Positions 37,001 through 49,181 of a DNA stretch of 64,000 nt are shown one piece after another. The notes below the pieces were generated by a model that was given only the letters and a program-made list of their open reading frames with translations, had not been told where the DNA came from and made no database searches. This DNA is from Dermanyssus gallinae (lineage: Eukaryota; Arthropoda; Arachnida; Mesostigmata; Dermanyssidae). How positions within the stretch are numbered: position 1 is the first letter of the stretch; each line of letters opens with the position of its first letter. Both the position numbers and the translations under genes were made by a program. The stretch is from contig QVRM01002448.1 in assembly GCA_003439945.1 (NCBI GenBank), positions 124,001 to 188,000 on the forward strand, written 5' to 3'.

Positions 37001-38357
37001 AATTTAATCGCTCTATCCTCTCACCGCAAGGTACAGACTGTATTTTTTGCTCTTGATGTTGGCATTATACGGAATATGCTGCGCTTTGCTCACCAGTATG
37101 CAGAAAAATATAGCCGCCAAGTAGCTTGGAGTTGTAAATAGCATGTGCTTGGATTTTATGGATTTCAGGGAAGAAGCAACGTCTCGTTATTTTAGCCAGC
37201 AATGCAGTGCCATGCTCCAGATTCACGACAACGACGGTAATGAATCGGATACTTCCGATGGAGAGATATCCCGACCAAGCCCATTTGCTCGTATCCTTCA
37301 AGAGAGCGACCTCGCCCGAATGCTTCAGCAGGCCTTCATCGGCCTGTGCAACTCTGGCGCTCTATACCTCAAGATCAATGGCAAGAATCTTACGCCGTTC
37401 TGCGTAGTGCATAAGACGCACAAGCTCAACGCAGCATCTACATCGACACATACCGATGTTCTACGCAAATGCATGGACCAAATCTCGCAGCATATCAAGC
37501 CCTACCATGCACTGCTTCTTGTCGTGACTCCTGAGGAACTACTTAAGCAGCTATCGAGTGAATACCGACGTGCCTTGGAGCGCCTCATCAAGTGTGCGTC
37601 GGCGACGAAGAACATGATCGAGCTCGGCTATGATACAGACATCGTCCTGGAAACGGTTCTCGAGATGGCCTTTCCGCTCGTCTACTTCGCGCACGCGATA
37701 GTAATCTTCCCCGTGAAGCCGATGAATCGGTACGTAGTGGCGCCGAACGCTCCCACGAAGCTCCAACATCCACTAGTTATCGAATTCTCAAGCAAGTTTC
37801 CGCACATGTCGCTTCCTTCGATGCTGGCCGAGTTTTCGCTTCCAACGAGTCTCTCACAACTCTACAACCCCCAGGTGCACGAACCGTCCCATTTGCAAAC
37901 GCTCCAGGATATTGTTGTGTGGTCACTTCAGAAACGTATTCTTATGCAAGTACACCTGTATGTGTACCTCGTTCTTCCCGACGACTCACCAGAGAACACA
38001 CTGAGTTGGCCCATGAGCAGCTCGACGTTTAACGAGTTCAGGGAGAATTCCGTAAAGGCTGCTACTGAAAATGAGCGCATACCGGATGATGTTCCCGCTG
38101 AAGTGCCACACATTTTGTGGAGTATGAAACCGCAACAAAAGAAACTGATCGAAGATCTGCCAGCGTACAAGGATGCCCAGGACCAGGCACTCTTTCTCAA
38201 GCTGCTTCCGTACTTTGATGGCAAGAGTCACATCGAGCACATGATGTATTGTGTCAACATCACCCGCACAAGACTCATGTCACTGCTGGAGAAGTTTCAG
38301 GACGTGCTCGTTACTGTCGAGCATGCCGACCCAGCATTTGACATCTTCTACAGGTGA
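34039..38357 (+). CDS. NPRL3: GATOR1 complex subunit NPRL3
   Basis: Four exons, 34039-34147, 34490-34589, 34773-35135 and 37169-38357, keep frame and give 586 residues (human 569). It starts MDDLSPLGVFLV, then GSRLLFKYPYQ, the N-terminal longin-type domain. Exon 3 carries FELKVNNVRFVGHP and LNVVFALKA. Exon 4 has IKPYHALLLV, VVWSLQKRILMQVH and the C-terminal HADPAFDIFYR. A Gly/Ala/Gln-rich insert lies in exon 3 between the VGHP and LNVVFAL blocks. NPRL3 with NPRL2 and DEPDC5 restrains TORC1 at the lysosome when amino acids are low. The ATG follows a cttgttcag that could be an acceptor, so an upstream noncoding exon is possible. Intron 3 (2.0 kb) holds LINE and mariner remnants. Confidence 0.94.
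35270..36470 (+). mobile_element. Decayed LINE in NPRL3 intron 3
   Basis: Sense-oriented RT remnant. 35600-35810 reads RAYQQMIRSAKRDYYLDEESR, LFLESMRRP and a CPIPSKELRAYFGQMY block just upstream of the RT. A deletion removes the RT fingers. About 35855-36060 has LLYADYLVLFSRSRFYTQQAL (YADD altered to YADY), then NGLVINVSKTKAIKFRGGGRL. 36180-36465 has LSLQAPLQLFDIKIGPTAGYGI, then FLKRTLCVHRASRNRLVY. Stops and the lost catalytic Asp make it inactive. Same family as the remnant at 20.7-21.3 kb. Confidence 0.85.
36540..36863 (+). mobile_element. Mariner-like transposase C-terminal fragment in NPRL3 intron 3
   Basis: Reads LHHDNAPAH (usual HHDNAPAH block with a catalytic Asp), then LFKKISIYMFLQPPYSPDLS and FLFPRIK, the final mariner block. 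Only the C-terminal third is present. It is followed by a (TA)n tract at 36841-36863. Confidence 0.75.
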
Positions 38358-38586
38358 ATCCGCGCCGTGTAGAAAGGAAACAGAAACCTTTCGGAGGCGT
38401 TACTAGGGTTGTTGTTAATCGTCTACACAAGTCGTGATATATTTTGTCTATACCTTGAATGGGCAACTTAAGTCTAGTTACCCAGTCAGGAGTTCAACAG
38501 TACAGGACAATAACTAGATTGCCCTGGACGAGTTTGGGTTAAGAAGTTAAGTTAGTATGCAAAACCAACGATGACAAAGATGGTGA

Positions 38587-38592
38587 AATAAA
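38587..38592 (+). terminator. NPRL3 poly(A) signal
   Basis: AATAAA 230 bp after the NPRL3 stop codon, the first good hexamer downstream. Confidence 0.7.
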
Positions 38593-38627
38593 TTAACAAA
38601 TTGTTGCCATATATGACTTTGCTTGTA

Positions 38628-38633
38628 TTTATT
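38628..38633 (-). terminator. TIM17 poly(A) signal
   Basis: AATAAA on the minus strand, 350 bp after the TIM17 stop and facing the NPRL3 signal 35 bp away. Confidence 0.65.
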
Positions 38634-38982
38634 CAGCTTGCTGCTGTACTAAGAATAGCGATATAATATAATAAACATGGCTACGGTACTTATTAACATC
38701 ATTTTCATCTTTGACCACCAATATTCTCATCGTCCTTACTGCATGCAGTAATAATGTACGTTTATAACAGATATACAGTACTACAAGGCGCTTATAGTAT
38801 ACGCGTGTACCCGACTCGCCGCTTGCTCGGTCATGAGCAAGTCGATTTGGTTCTTCCCCCATCCCGCATCACGAGTTAATTAATTATATAGCTAGTTGCT
38901 CGTCCTATCTGCCTAGAAGTCAACAAGCAAGAGCACATTTACAAACAACAGCGCGATGGCGCGAAAATCTTCACGATCATCT

Positions 38983-39809
38983 TCACGCACTCGCGTCGCC
39001 TCCTTCTACTCCCAGATTTGGCAAATCTAGCGGCGAAACAGGTTTAAACATCTCCGCTTGGCTTCTCACGAAGAGGATGTTCACTCCTTCGATGAGTGCT
39101 AGAAGAACACCACCTGGAAACGCAATCGATGATACCATAACGGTTATTATTATTACTATTTTCATCATCATCATCATGATCAACGTCATCATCATTATTC
39201 GACGCGCCAAAACGAGCTGTTAGTTGAACACGCGTCCTAATAAACGGGTACGAATGATACTCATCGAGGTGGAAACACGATTTGAAAAAAGCATACCTAT
39301 GTTTTCGTGATTTTAACTAATCGGAGTCACAGGCCGCACGGTGACTTACCAACAAGCGCCGACCCGAACATGGTTTTTGTGCCTTGCCGAACAGCAAGTA
39401 TGCCTCCAGTGATGGCGCCGGATGCAATCGAGTTCCACGGATCTTCTTTCTTGCGCATGTGTACTAGCGTGCAGTCAATAGCCGAGAACATACCGCCCCA
39501 CACCGCAAACTGACCGCCTATAATTTTTGAGAAGAAAAACATCTCGATAAGTCATATTCGGAAATTTCAGACACAGTGTAATTGCTGTAGGAGCGCTGAT
39601 TTGATAATAGCAACCAAAGGGGATTGGGTCCTCTCCACCGACTTGCTGATTGCATTCATCACTAAACAAGCATACCGGTAAGTGTTCTACGCTAACAATC
39701 TAAAGAAAACTAGAGATTCCGATGTTTGTTCCAGGCACCGCTTCATGTCTACAGATAACTTACTTTCCGCTGACTATGACCCGACGACATCAAGCTAGTA
39801 GGTCGCTCA

Positions 39810-39890
<81 letters not shown>

Positions 39891-40188
39891 AAGATGTAAA
39901 GGTGATTAACCTCGACACGTGGAAAAAACATAGCACACTAGCAAAAATAGACACATTGTATAGTAAATGTTGTATCGATATTCTTAAATGAGTTGGTGTC
40001 TTTGGAGAGCAGGTGGTGCGTAAATGAAAGCCCCCTCCCCTCTTCCAAAAGGACAACATGTAGCCTTTAGATAATAGTTAAAACACAAAGGAAACGGCTT
40101 GGTGATTCAAGAGGGTAACGGCAACTTTGCTGCTGAACGAAAGTGCCGTGTTAACAGTTACCGAGTAAAGACCAAAAATCTCAGCTTT

Positions 40189-40236
<48 letters not shown>

Positions 40237-40636
40237 ATATATTAAATATTGCTACATTTATAACTAAGACGCTAACAAATAAGAAAACAATTATAATAAT
40301 CCCAAGAAATAAACCGGAGCAATTTAGGAACACGTATAGTCATATCATCACACTACATAAGGAAACAAAATCGAGCGTCACTGATTAAAATCAACGATAT
40401 TCGTGTGAGGAGCAGAACGCTGCAGAAGGTGCGCAGGTAGGTCACGTACCGGTGATGGGTGCGCGAGTTTTAATGGCGTTGATCGAGCCCAGAAACCGCC
40501 TGTTGAAGCCGGTCGGCGCATTTCGGTAGCCTTTGATCGCCTGAAAGAGGCCGCCTCCGACGAGGCCCATCGTGAACGCGCCACCGGCGTCATCAACAAT
40601 CCGCCACGGGCATGGCTCGCGCATGTACTCGTCCAT
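38983..40636 (-). CDS. TIMM17: Mitochondrial import inner-membrane translocase subunit Tim17
   Basis: Three exons, 40636-40450, 39517-39350 and 39113-38983, joined in frame give 161 residues (human TIM17A 171). The N-terminus [16 protein letters not shown] and [17 protein letters not shown] are near-invariant in Tim17, followed by [32 protein letters not shown] and [10 protein letters not shown]. These make the four membrane segments of the TIM23 channel, which imports presequence proteins into the matrix. The C-terminal tail is short and acidic. Introns have GTACGT and GTAAGT donors. The gene converges with NPRL3 and diverges from CHMP3. Confidence 0.95.
39813..39886. repeat. (TA)n microsatellite in TIM17 intron 1
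   Basis: About 37 TA units. A second array preceded by a poly(A) run lies at 40188-40231 in the same intron. Confidence 0.95.
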
Positions 40637-41448
40637 CGCGCGTTTGCTTCTGTTCTGTCACTGCTGGCTCACTTATCGTCGTCGTCGTCGTCGCTGTTGT
40701 TGTTGCTGTTGTTCTTGCGCGATTCGAACTCGTTCAGAATTCTGTTGACCTTCAAAAGAATCAGGCGCTCTTCACAGGAACTTCACCCAGCCAGCAGCCA
40801 GCCAGCAAGACAGGCAGACAGACAGACCTTCAACTCAGCGCATGCAGACAGCACAGTCGTTGCGCGAGCAACAAGCGCAACTTCACTTAACCGCGCAGCT
40901 AGCTCGGCAGAACCGGGACGTCCGATCGTCTTGTTTTAACTAGCTCGTGTTGTTGGTGTTGATGTTGTTGTCGTCGCTGTTGTTCCGTCGCGTGATCACG
41001 ATCTCGCCGCAGAAGAAAAGAAACCAAGAACGGAGGTACCCAATCGATAGTACCTCGTAACACTTGCAAGAACGACACCCAACCAAGCACACTGGGTAGC
41101 GGCGGCAGCAGCAGCAGCAGCAGCAATAGTACTAACAGTAACCCTACTATGACGATGAGCAAGAGTAACCCAGCTACTTCGATGCCGATGAAACTAGATG
41201 ACGAGAAGACGACGAGTCCCGTGTGTGCGGGAGTACGACGGCCTCCTCGTTGTTCCTACGCGCACCACTGGCACTTGGACTCGGATCGAATCGAGCAAGT
41301 GCTACTGTAAGCAATAGCCACCACCGCCACCACTACCCGCAGCAGCAATAGCAGTAGCAGAGGCAGCAGCAGCAGCAGAATAAGAAGACGAAGAAGATGA
41401 TAAAATAGCGACACCAGCGCACGAGGAGGTGCTCGCATCCATCAACCA

Positions 41449-41481
<33 letters not shown>

Positions 41482-42608
41482 TGAGAGACAGGCAGACACA
41501 TAGATAGGTATATAGATAGACACCCGCAAATGCATTCATTCGCAATGACCATCGATAAAAGATCAACACGAGGTTTAGTCAGCGCCTGTCTGGACGACAA
41601 CCATACAGCCAGACACACCACGGTTAGCTGACTATTCGATAAAGACGCCCGGGCCGTGCAACTTTTCAAGTGAAACTCAGTACACTCGTTAGGAAGCGCC
41701 ATCGCATTGCATCGCGCTAATCGAAAAACGCGCATCAGGCTAAACGCCGACCGGCGATCGGCGGATGGAATATCGAACACGATCGTAGAAGATTTGAAGG
41801 CGAATTCGATTGCAAAAGCTTAAAAATCGAATACCACGGCAGACGGTTAAGTGTGTGGTAATTTGTTGTATTTCGTTGTGTTTGTTTTTGTACGTGTGTA
41901 AGTCGTGTCTCGGTCTGTCGGGCTGTCTGATTTTGTCCTGCTGTTAAAGAGCAGCTGTCTGCATTTGCTTTATGTATTATGTGTTGTGTAGGTTTGGAGT
42001 TAATTGTGAAGTGTGTGGGTGGTATGGAGCGGCGTTCGGGCGAGGGCACAATACAAATAATCATAATAATAATATTATGAACTATTTATTATTCATTGTT
42101 AAAGTATCTGCGATACACAAACAAAATACGACTGCTTTTCATAGTGGCCCCCCCATGAACGAATATATGAGAAGAGGGGAAGAAGGGGCTAGACAGCCAG
42201 CCTAGATAGTATGGCAGTATTGTGACAGCGATCATTTGTAATACTGTTGTTGTTATTGTTGTAGTAGAAGAATATGTTTGAAGTGACAAACAGTGGCATC
42301 ATCCATTCAGATGTGTGCAGCACATATGACTGCAAGAAGTAGTGTCATACCCTCTTACGAGTAGAATTGACTTGCGTACATGATTCATTCACACAAACGC
42401 AACGCAACGGCGCGAACGTGAATGTTACGCTATTTTGGGTGATATAAAATCTAGTTACATTCTGGGACATATACATATACACATACATACATGCGACATA
42501 TATGTATATGTCTCAGACTCAGCGGGTGTCAGCGTCGCGCTTCGAGGTGAAGTTTCGCAGTGTCGTCAGTGATACGTCGAACACTCGATTATAGAGCTCT
42601 GTGTCGTC
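40637..42608. other. Divergent spacer between TIM17 and CHMP3
   Basis: Likely bears both promoters. It contains triplet arrays (TCG near 40677-40692, GCA near 41105-41126, ACT at 41455-41479) and purine/pyrimidine-rich runs. Poly-Ser, poly-Ala and poly-Val frames here are read through repeats. No exon recognised. Confidence 0.5.
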
Positions 42609-43783
42609 ATGGGTCTGTTTGGAAAGGACAAGACCCCTAAGGATCAGGTATGCGAGTAGAAAGACTCCGAGCTGAAAGGCATTAACATAACGCAACGAGC
42701 AGTATGAAGGCGAGAGGCGAGAACTTGTTTACACGGAGGTAGAGAGAACTTGCTTTTTTTACAGCTGATAAAAATGAGATTCCAATTCAATTAGGATGCT
42801 TGGGGTTGCGTAAGAAATTTATTTGTGTTTTGACGGTCGGTTAACAATCGATTGTTGGCAGCAGCTTAACCCGAATGTTTTGTGTAATCAATGACTGGGT
42901 GTTACATACGTTAAATAGATTCTCATCTTATATGTATATATATATATTTTCCGGGTGTCCCAACCTCAACTGACTCACCTGTCCGGTTTGCGTACAAAGT
43001 GCTCATGCATTAATTTATCAACAATGGGTGTTCTAATTGACTTGTAATAAAAGTGTTTTTTTTTTACAAAACTAGCTTAAAGTTTAACGTAGCTTAATCG
43101 TAATCGGTTACGTTAAACTAGAAATCATCTCTCTTAAGTTAACGTCGCGCTACATTATTAAAAAGCTCGTGGGAGTACAATTTGTAGATATGTGTTAAAA
43201 ATTAACATTCATGAGATCAAAACAAAACAAATAGTTCTGGAGCTCTCTCGGGTAGATAAGCTGGTTTAGTACTGAAAAGTTGATTCGCATTTGGCTGATG
43301 TCTTCCTTTGCTACCTTTGCTTCAGGTGCGCGAATGGATTTCAAAGCTTCGCAAGGAGACGTATCAATTGGATCGACAGATACGAAGTGAGTGTACGCCC
43401 ATAGTGACGTATTTGTGAGGCTTTATGGTGAGAGCCTCTGGAAGATGATTGCCATTTGTCACCGCCTGCAGTCGCCGACACAGAACCACATTAAGCGGCT
43501 TTTCATTAGAGTTGCAGGTAGAAATTCTCAAATCGTTTATCTAGTTCATCAAGTTAATGACTCATCATATACCGTGGTTCGAGCGACGCGATATATTTCC
43601 TTTGGCTGATTGGATATTTGACGCACAGCATAATACTGGCGCGACCACCCATTAGCGCACAGTTTTAATGCCTATGGCGAGTTTGATGCAAATGTACCAA
43701 GACAACCACGTGTTGCAGGATTATTTAGATTTATTAGTGGATATTATTATGTGGTGATGTCGGCTGTTAAGCGGGGTCGAGAA

Positions 43784-43852
<69 letters not shown>

Positions 43853-46065
43853 TCGATAAATAAAGATATTATTGAATTAGTTTTGTATATTATTTTTTTA
43901 TTTCACCCAACTATTCGGTCAAATTTTTAGTTTAAACTTTTAAGTAGATGTAGCTCATTATCACATTTTAAATCATTATATAGATCTACCGCTCGCCGAG
44001 TAACCGTCGGTTCTAATTGAGTGCATTTTGATTTCCTGATACGGGCTACAGACATACAACGCGAAGAGGAGAAGATAAAAAAAAGTCTTAAAGAGGCGGC
44101 GAAGAAAGGCGACAAAGATGTGTGCACAATCCTCGCCAAGGAGATCGTCAGATCGCGGAACGCCATCTCCAGAATACGGGCCTCGAAGACGCAAATTAAC
44201 TCCGTTATTATGGGCATCAACCATCAGCTTGGTAACAGGAATTTTATGTTCTCTTTGCCTTCTCTTTTTTTATATATATGTATATATATATATATATATT
44301 TTTTTTTTTATACATATTCAGTGCGTAGGTAGAAGACTTAATCTTTTGACGGGACACTCAGAGCATTCGAATTCTTGCGTCAGAGGTTGTCGCTCGACAT
44401 TCAATTGTCGAGCACACAAATGCAGCGTCTGTTCGGGGCACATTGTTGAACTGTGCTAACCCTGGGTTAGAGAACCCGTGACCACGCGATCCCGCTGAGA
44501 CAATTGTCTACTCTAAAGTGCTAACATAGCGATCATATATATATATATATATATATATCTATATATATACTTCCATATTGTTCAGAACCACTGTACTGTG
44601 AACCGCTAATTTAATCTGTTCTTTACTTATCTTGATTACTTGATCCTTTAACAGCCACTCTTCGTGTGGCGGGATCACTGCAGAAAAGCACAGACGTCAT
44701 GAAGTCAATGCAGTCACTAATAAAGGTTCCTGAGGTCGCGCAGACTATGCAAGAGCTTTCGAAGGAAATGATGAAGGCTGGCATCATTGAAGAGGTACGA
44801 ACCTTTCTTCTAGAGGTAGACTACAAACGTGTATATAAACAAAAATCTAAAAATATTAGAATTGTTGAATGGAAAGTAGTCTATTTAGCCGTTGCACCAT
44901 ATGAGTAAATAGGTGCATATGATTACTGGGTCAGTGACAAGAAGTTTCTGTTTTTATTTTTCGTGACAGGTTAGTTTTAAAATGATTGGTTCTTTCACCA
45001 AGCTGTAGTTTGGGGTTATGTAGGATCGATCGTGCGATTGAAACACCTGATACGTGTTTTCTTAGATTTCGTTTCAATTAGCCGTTCTGTCTATTCCATA
45101 TCTGTCCAGGTGCAGCATTTTTTTGTGGAAGGGAACAGGTAATCAGTCTTAGGTTATTCTAGAGGTAAAAGAAGTGATCTTTTAATTAGCCAAAACAAAC
45201 GCTTAACTGTATACATGCAGTCACTTCGGACATGGTCACCGTTCAAACTTAATTACTTGAAAATCACAAAGGATTTTAGGTAATTTTACTGTCACTCTTA
45301 AAGAAAATTCCCCCCCGGGCAATCAGAAAGATACTAATCTAAATGAGAACTTTGAGGCTGAAAAGTTAAAGAATACTCGTAACATATTACATACATATTA
45401 CGTATACATATATATATATATATATATATCCGAGAAAGAGTGACCGGATTATGAGGATTATGCTGGAACGACGCGCGTTAACTGCTTTTATGGGCAACTT
45501 GGCAGATGATGCAAGATACCATGGATGAGGTCCTAGATAATGGCGAAGAGGTCGAAGAACAAGCGCAGGCCGAGATAGACAAGATCATCTGGGAAGTCAC
45601 AGCCGGTAAGAAGAGAATTACACGCGAACTCTGTCGTTCGGAGCGAGCCACTAAACCACTAGCATTAGCTTATTTTTTATGTCAACCATATCGTCATCGT
45701 CATAAGCTTATAATGTTCTCTGTCGTTGTCTATTGTGTTTCACTGTTGTTTTTGTATATGTGTGCCTTATGAAGATGAATAAACCACTTATTATATTGAG
45801 TAGTGCTCACCACCGTAGGTCACCTTACACACCGGTAACGCATCTTACAAGAAATGAATGTAGAAAACCGACACTTTTAATTTCCAATTATTGGCTCTTA
45901 ACTGAGCGATGGTTTTGCTAATTATGGTATTGACTGATATTAACAGGAACCCTTGGAAACGCGCCTGCCGCGGTGCATGGTGATTTGGAGGAACCGAGTA
46001 CATCACTGAAAGAAGACGAGGACCTTGAGGCGATGCGTGAACGTCTAGCAGCTCTCAAGAGTTAA
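42609..46065 (+). CDS. CHMP3: ESCRT-III subunit CHMP3 (Vps24)
   Basis: Six exons, 42609-42647, 43326-43386, 44052-44231, 44655-44794, 45506-45605 and 45957-46065 (the last acceptor is placed at 45946, so coding resumes at 45947), give 212 residues against 222 in human. It starts MGLFGKDK, the membrane-inserting N-terminus, then VREWISKLRKE, RQIRNIQREEEKIKKSLKEA and VAGSLQKSTDVMKSMQSL, the basic helical core. The acidic C-terminus ends LEAMRERLAALKS, an MIM1-type motif that binds the VPS4 MIT domain. It polymerises with CHMP2 and CHMP4 on endosomes and in cytokinesis. The exon 2/3 junction codon gives Asn where the human protein has Asp (RDIQREEEK). Intron 2 and intron 3 hold (TA)n arrays. Confidence 0.95.
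42945..43070 (+). mobile_element. Possible DNA-transposon end in CHMP3 intron 1
   Basis: Directly after a (TA)n tract the sequence reads ccgggtgtcccaacctcaact, a type of terminus common in DNA transposons that begin CAGGGTGTCCC. No matching inverted end or transposase frame was found nearby. Confidence 0.3.
43785..43850. repeat. (TA)n microsatellite in CHMP3 intron 2
   Basis: About 33 TA units. Confidence 0.95.
44392..44413. repeat. Perfect inverted repeat in CHMP3 intron 3
   Basis: Arms gctcgaca and tgtcgagc around a six-base loop could form an 8-bp hairpin in the pre-mRNA. It lies in GC-richer sequence that may be an old SINE. Confidence 0.5.
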
Positions 46066-46241
46066 ATGGAGCCCAACTTTGGGTATCTTCGGCGGCCTGC
46101 CTTCAGAGAGATGTTGACGATATGCTTGCTTACGGTGTGTGTGGGAGTGTGTATTTAGCTTGGACGACATGTTCGAAAGATATGCCGGCTATATTAAATG
46201 AGGTTTGACGTTAAGCTGTACATCTCTATCAAGCCTGAGTA

Positions 46242-46247
46242 AATAAA
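46242..46247 (+). terminator. CHMP3 poly(A) signal
   Basis: AATAAA 177 bp after the CHMP3 stop codon. Confidence 0.7.
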
Positions 46248-47599
46248 TTATTTAACCATATTTACACTCAACCGGGTCATCTGTATAGATTGCCATATTA
46301 CTTGGCAGGTTTGCTCGACTCAGTAGCAAAAGAGAGAGCGGATTAGTATAACGAATGGTTCTCGTTAGGAAACATGTGGCCACAAGCAAATCGTGTTATT
46401 TATCGCGTTCCTCGAGAAACGGAAATATTCTCATGGTATTCCGCCTGTCGGTTTAAATGTTATGCTCTCAAAACTGACATTGGATTAAATAACTCATAGA
46501 GGCAATAGAACAAGTGAATCCATGGTCGATAGTTACTTTCAAAAAGCGTATTACGCAAATATAATTTGAAATATACAACACACGTATACACATAAAAGCT
46601 AGATATTCTTTCAACAGTTCCTTAGAGTATCATTCTATAGTTTAACTGAAGCAGGCATATGTGTATTTAGTTTACCTAATTTTCAGCTAACAATATAAAA
46701 AAAGTATCTTGCTAAAATCTACCGGGAGAAGAAATATATGCTAGTAGGTATTTTGCAAATAAAGCGATCAATGCGATCAGATCGTTTGATTACTATCCTC
46801 TGAATATAAGCTTTTTTTTAAATAGAAGACCCCGAATGTGCCTGATATACATTAATACAGCACTACAGCAAAAAGTAAGTTTAAGGCCCGCAACCATTGT
46901 AAAAAAGAAGCTAGAGGGTATCTGGACGCGGAATACTACTGTAGAACTAGCTTTTGCCTTTTTCAAAAATACTTATGTAAAGTCTCCTAGCCAATATCAT
47001 AGTCTCCTAATCAATATCCTTCTAGCCCCTGTGCGCTTGGTTCTTCACAAACAAGTAGAGACAGCTTCAGTGAAGCTTGGATGATTCTTCGTTTTTGGCT
47101 GACTAGTTTCTATTCACAGGAGAAGAGATGTTAATATAGCTGAAGCAGATAATAAGTCACACATCAACGATTCAGCATTAAAAACCGTTTTTAAAAAATG
47201 TACAATTTAGTCCGAGAGTGCTGTATAGTTCCAAAGAGGTTTGCGCGTTTTATGAAAGGAAGTATTGACTCTTATGAAAGGAATTAGTGACACATGAACG
47301 CGCTGGAGCATAGCGACTGTGTGACCTCACATGAATTGACAAAAAATGATGGAGTGCCTAAGTGCGTGCGATTTTTGGTCGAAAGTAACACATATTAGCT
47401 TCTTTTAGAAAGATTACCAAAAAGGCAAGGCAATAATATTCAATAAAGGAACGCAAAATATATCCTAAAGATCAATAAAGAGTCGTCCTGAAACCACTAC
47501 TAAGAGTGGACTTCATTTAAGAAGGCCGCGCTACGCATCTCATAGAATAAAGTATCAAAAGAGTTGTTACTCTGGCGTTGGATCTCCACTCATCACTGA

Positions 47600-47840
47600 A
47601 TTGCGACCTTTCTGCATGGAAAAACTTTTCATGTTAAAGTCATTGACAAGTTTTTAAAAAGTGCAAGTCCGACACTTGGATGTCACCAAGGAACTCTATT
47701 TTACCCGATAATGTATGTTCTGTATTCAAACTCAATCTGCGATATCTTACAAGACGAGATCTAACGAGGGATCCTAATCGGTATGTTCATAGCGATTACA
47801 GCTGTACAAGACATTGAGTAATTCTAGTGCAGAAAGTAAC
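47600..47840 (+). mobile_element. Faint reverse transcriptase remnant
   Basis: The plus frame from about 47660 reads SPTLGCHQGTLFYPIMYVLYSNSICDILQ, a stop, then RGILIG. This matches the palm block of non-LTR RTs (G-x2-QG...P-x2-F-x-LY-x-N). The flanking blocks are too decayed to place in a family. Confidence 0.5.
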
Positions 47841-48385
47841 GGCAAAGAAGGCAAACGTGAAACGTATGTTTCCTGGCAGCAATTAAAAATAAATCAAACT
47901 AAAATGAAGAGGGATGCCAATCTGTTAATAATAGGTTAAGAAGCTGATAAGCAAACTTTAGAAAACAGATTCGTCAAAATAAAACCACATTTTTAAACAA
48001 AAAACAATTGGAAAATATGCTTTCACAGCTCTCTTCGACGAGGAAAATTCTCCAATCTCTAATATGCTAAGCCCGTCAATATAGATCCTTTTTGTTACAG
48101 CTCAACCTGCGACGTTCTGTGATAGGGGAATTCCTGACCTGCAATCAATAGATTGATTAAATAAAATTGACTTACACATTTTTTGTTTAAACGCTGCCTA
48201 GTCGATGACTTCTAAAGCAGATGCTACTGGCCCACTTAAATGTAATACATTTTTGGTTTTAATTTAGCAGACATAAAAACACTGTTTCAAGTTTAGCAAT
48301 TTCTACTGCTTGATTAGCAATGATAACAACGCATTCGCATTTTTTTTACTGGATAACAACATCCATAAGGGAGCGCAAAGAGCGG

Positions 48386-48391
48386 TTTATT
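48386..48391 (-). terminator. RpL26 poly(A) signal next to the stop codon
   Basis: The minus strand reads GCG TAA TAA TAA ACC, so AATAAA begins 2 bases after the first stop codon and spans the second and third TAA triplets. Confidence 0.65.
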
Positions 48392-48392
48392 A

Positions 48393-49174
48393 TTACGCTG
48401 TGTCCATCTTCACGCTCTCTTCGGTGTGTTTGCCCTTGTCGGACGCGGCAAGGCGGCCCTTGGCCTTACGCTCGAGCAAGTTCTTCCTGTCCTTATCCAG
48501 TTTGAGCTTGACGATCTGCACGTTCGACGGGTGGATGGGAACGTAGACCGAGGCGCCATTGGCTTTCTCCCGCTGGATGCGCTCGATGTAGATGCAGTAC
48601 TTCTTACGGTACACCTGAACGACCTTGCCAATCTGCTGGCCCTTGTGGTGGCCACGCATGATCTGAACCTGAACACATGAGAAACAGGCGGCGTCAAGTT
48701 TAGTTGTGAGTACAAAACATATACTGGATGATATGGACGTGTTTTAGAAAGCATTTTGAAAATCTAGAAAAAAGAATTAAATAAAAAAGATTTTTGACAA
48801 ATAAGGTATATATATATATATATATATCTTTGCCTATTCATTATATAATTATCTTCGAGCAATGACACAAAAGACGGTTAAGGCAACCTTAGATATAAAA
48901 GATAGTTATATCACCATGTCCGGACCTTCAGAAGCGATCATTCTAAGGATTTGCAAACTAAGTTAAAATTTCAAAGTTAATTAAAAAAAAAAATTGATGT
49001 CGTTCGCAGTACCTCATCATCCTTGCGGATGGGCATCGATCGCACGTTATATTTCTGGCGGAGGTCCTTGGAAAGTGTGGAAGACATGATCTTCCTTCGT
49101 ATATGGGACGGGGCATTGAAATGGCGCCTGCGGGCGACCCGCCGCGAAGACGAGACAAACTGGTTCCTCTTCAT
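48393..49174 (-). CDS. RpL26: 60S ribosomal protein L26 (uL24)
   Basis: Coding exons 49174-49013 and 48668-48393 join in phase 0 to give 145 residues, the same length as human RPL26. It contains [50 protein letters not shown] and LKLDKDRK, all hallmarks of uL24 with its KOW motif. The protein sits near the polypeptide exit tunnel of the large subunit. A tttgtccgcag acceptor 7 bases before the ATG shows an intron in the 5' UTR, usual for ribosomal protein genes. The stop is a run of three TAA codons overlapping AATAAA. Confidence 0.97.
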
Positions 49175-49181
49175 CGTCGCT

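Larger units (their letters stand above)
46066..48385. other. Spacer between CHMP3 and RpL26
   Basis: Contains the CHMP3 3' UTR and a weak reverse transcriptase remnant described separately. Otherwise AT-rich with no recognisable exon. Confidence 0.5.

Noticed and set aside
41256..41780. Poly-Ser, poly-Ala and poly-Val proteins
   Set aside because: Translations of CAG/ACT-type triplet arrays in the TIM17-CHMP3 spacer.
48669..49012. snoRNA inside the RpL26 intron
   Set aside because: Looked for box C (RTGATGA) and box D (CTGA) in a closed pair. Only a partial match near 48930 was found, without terminal pairing.
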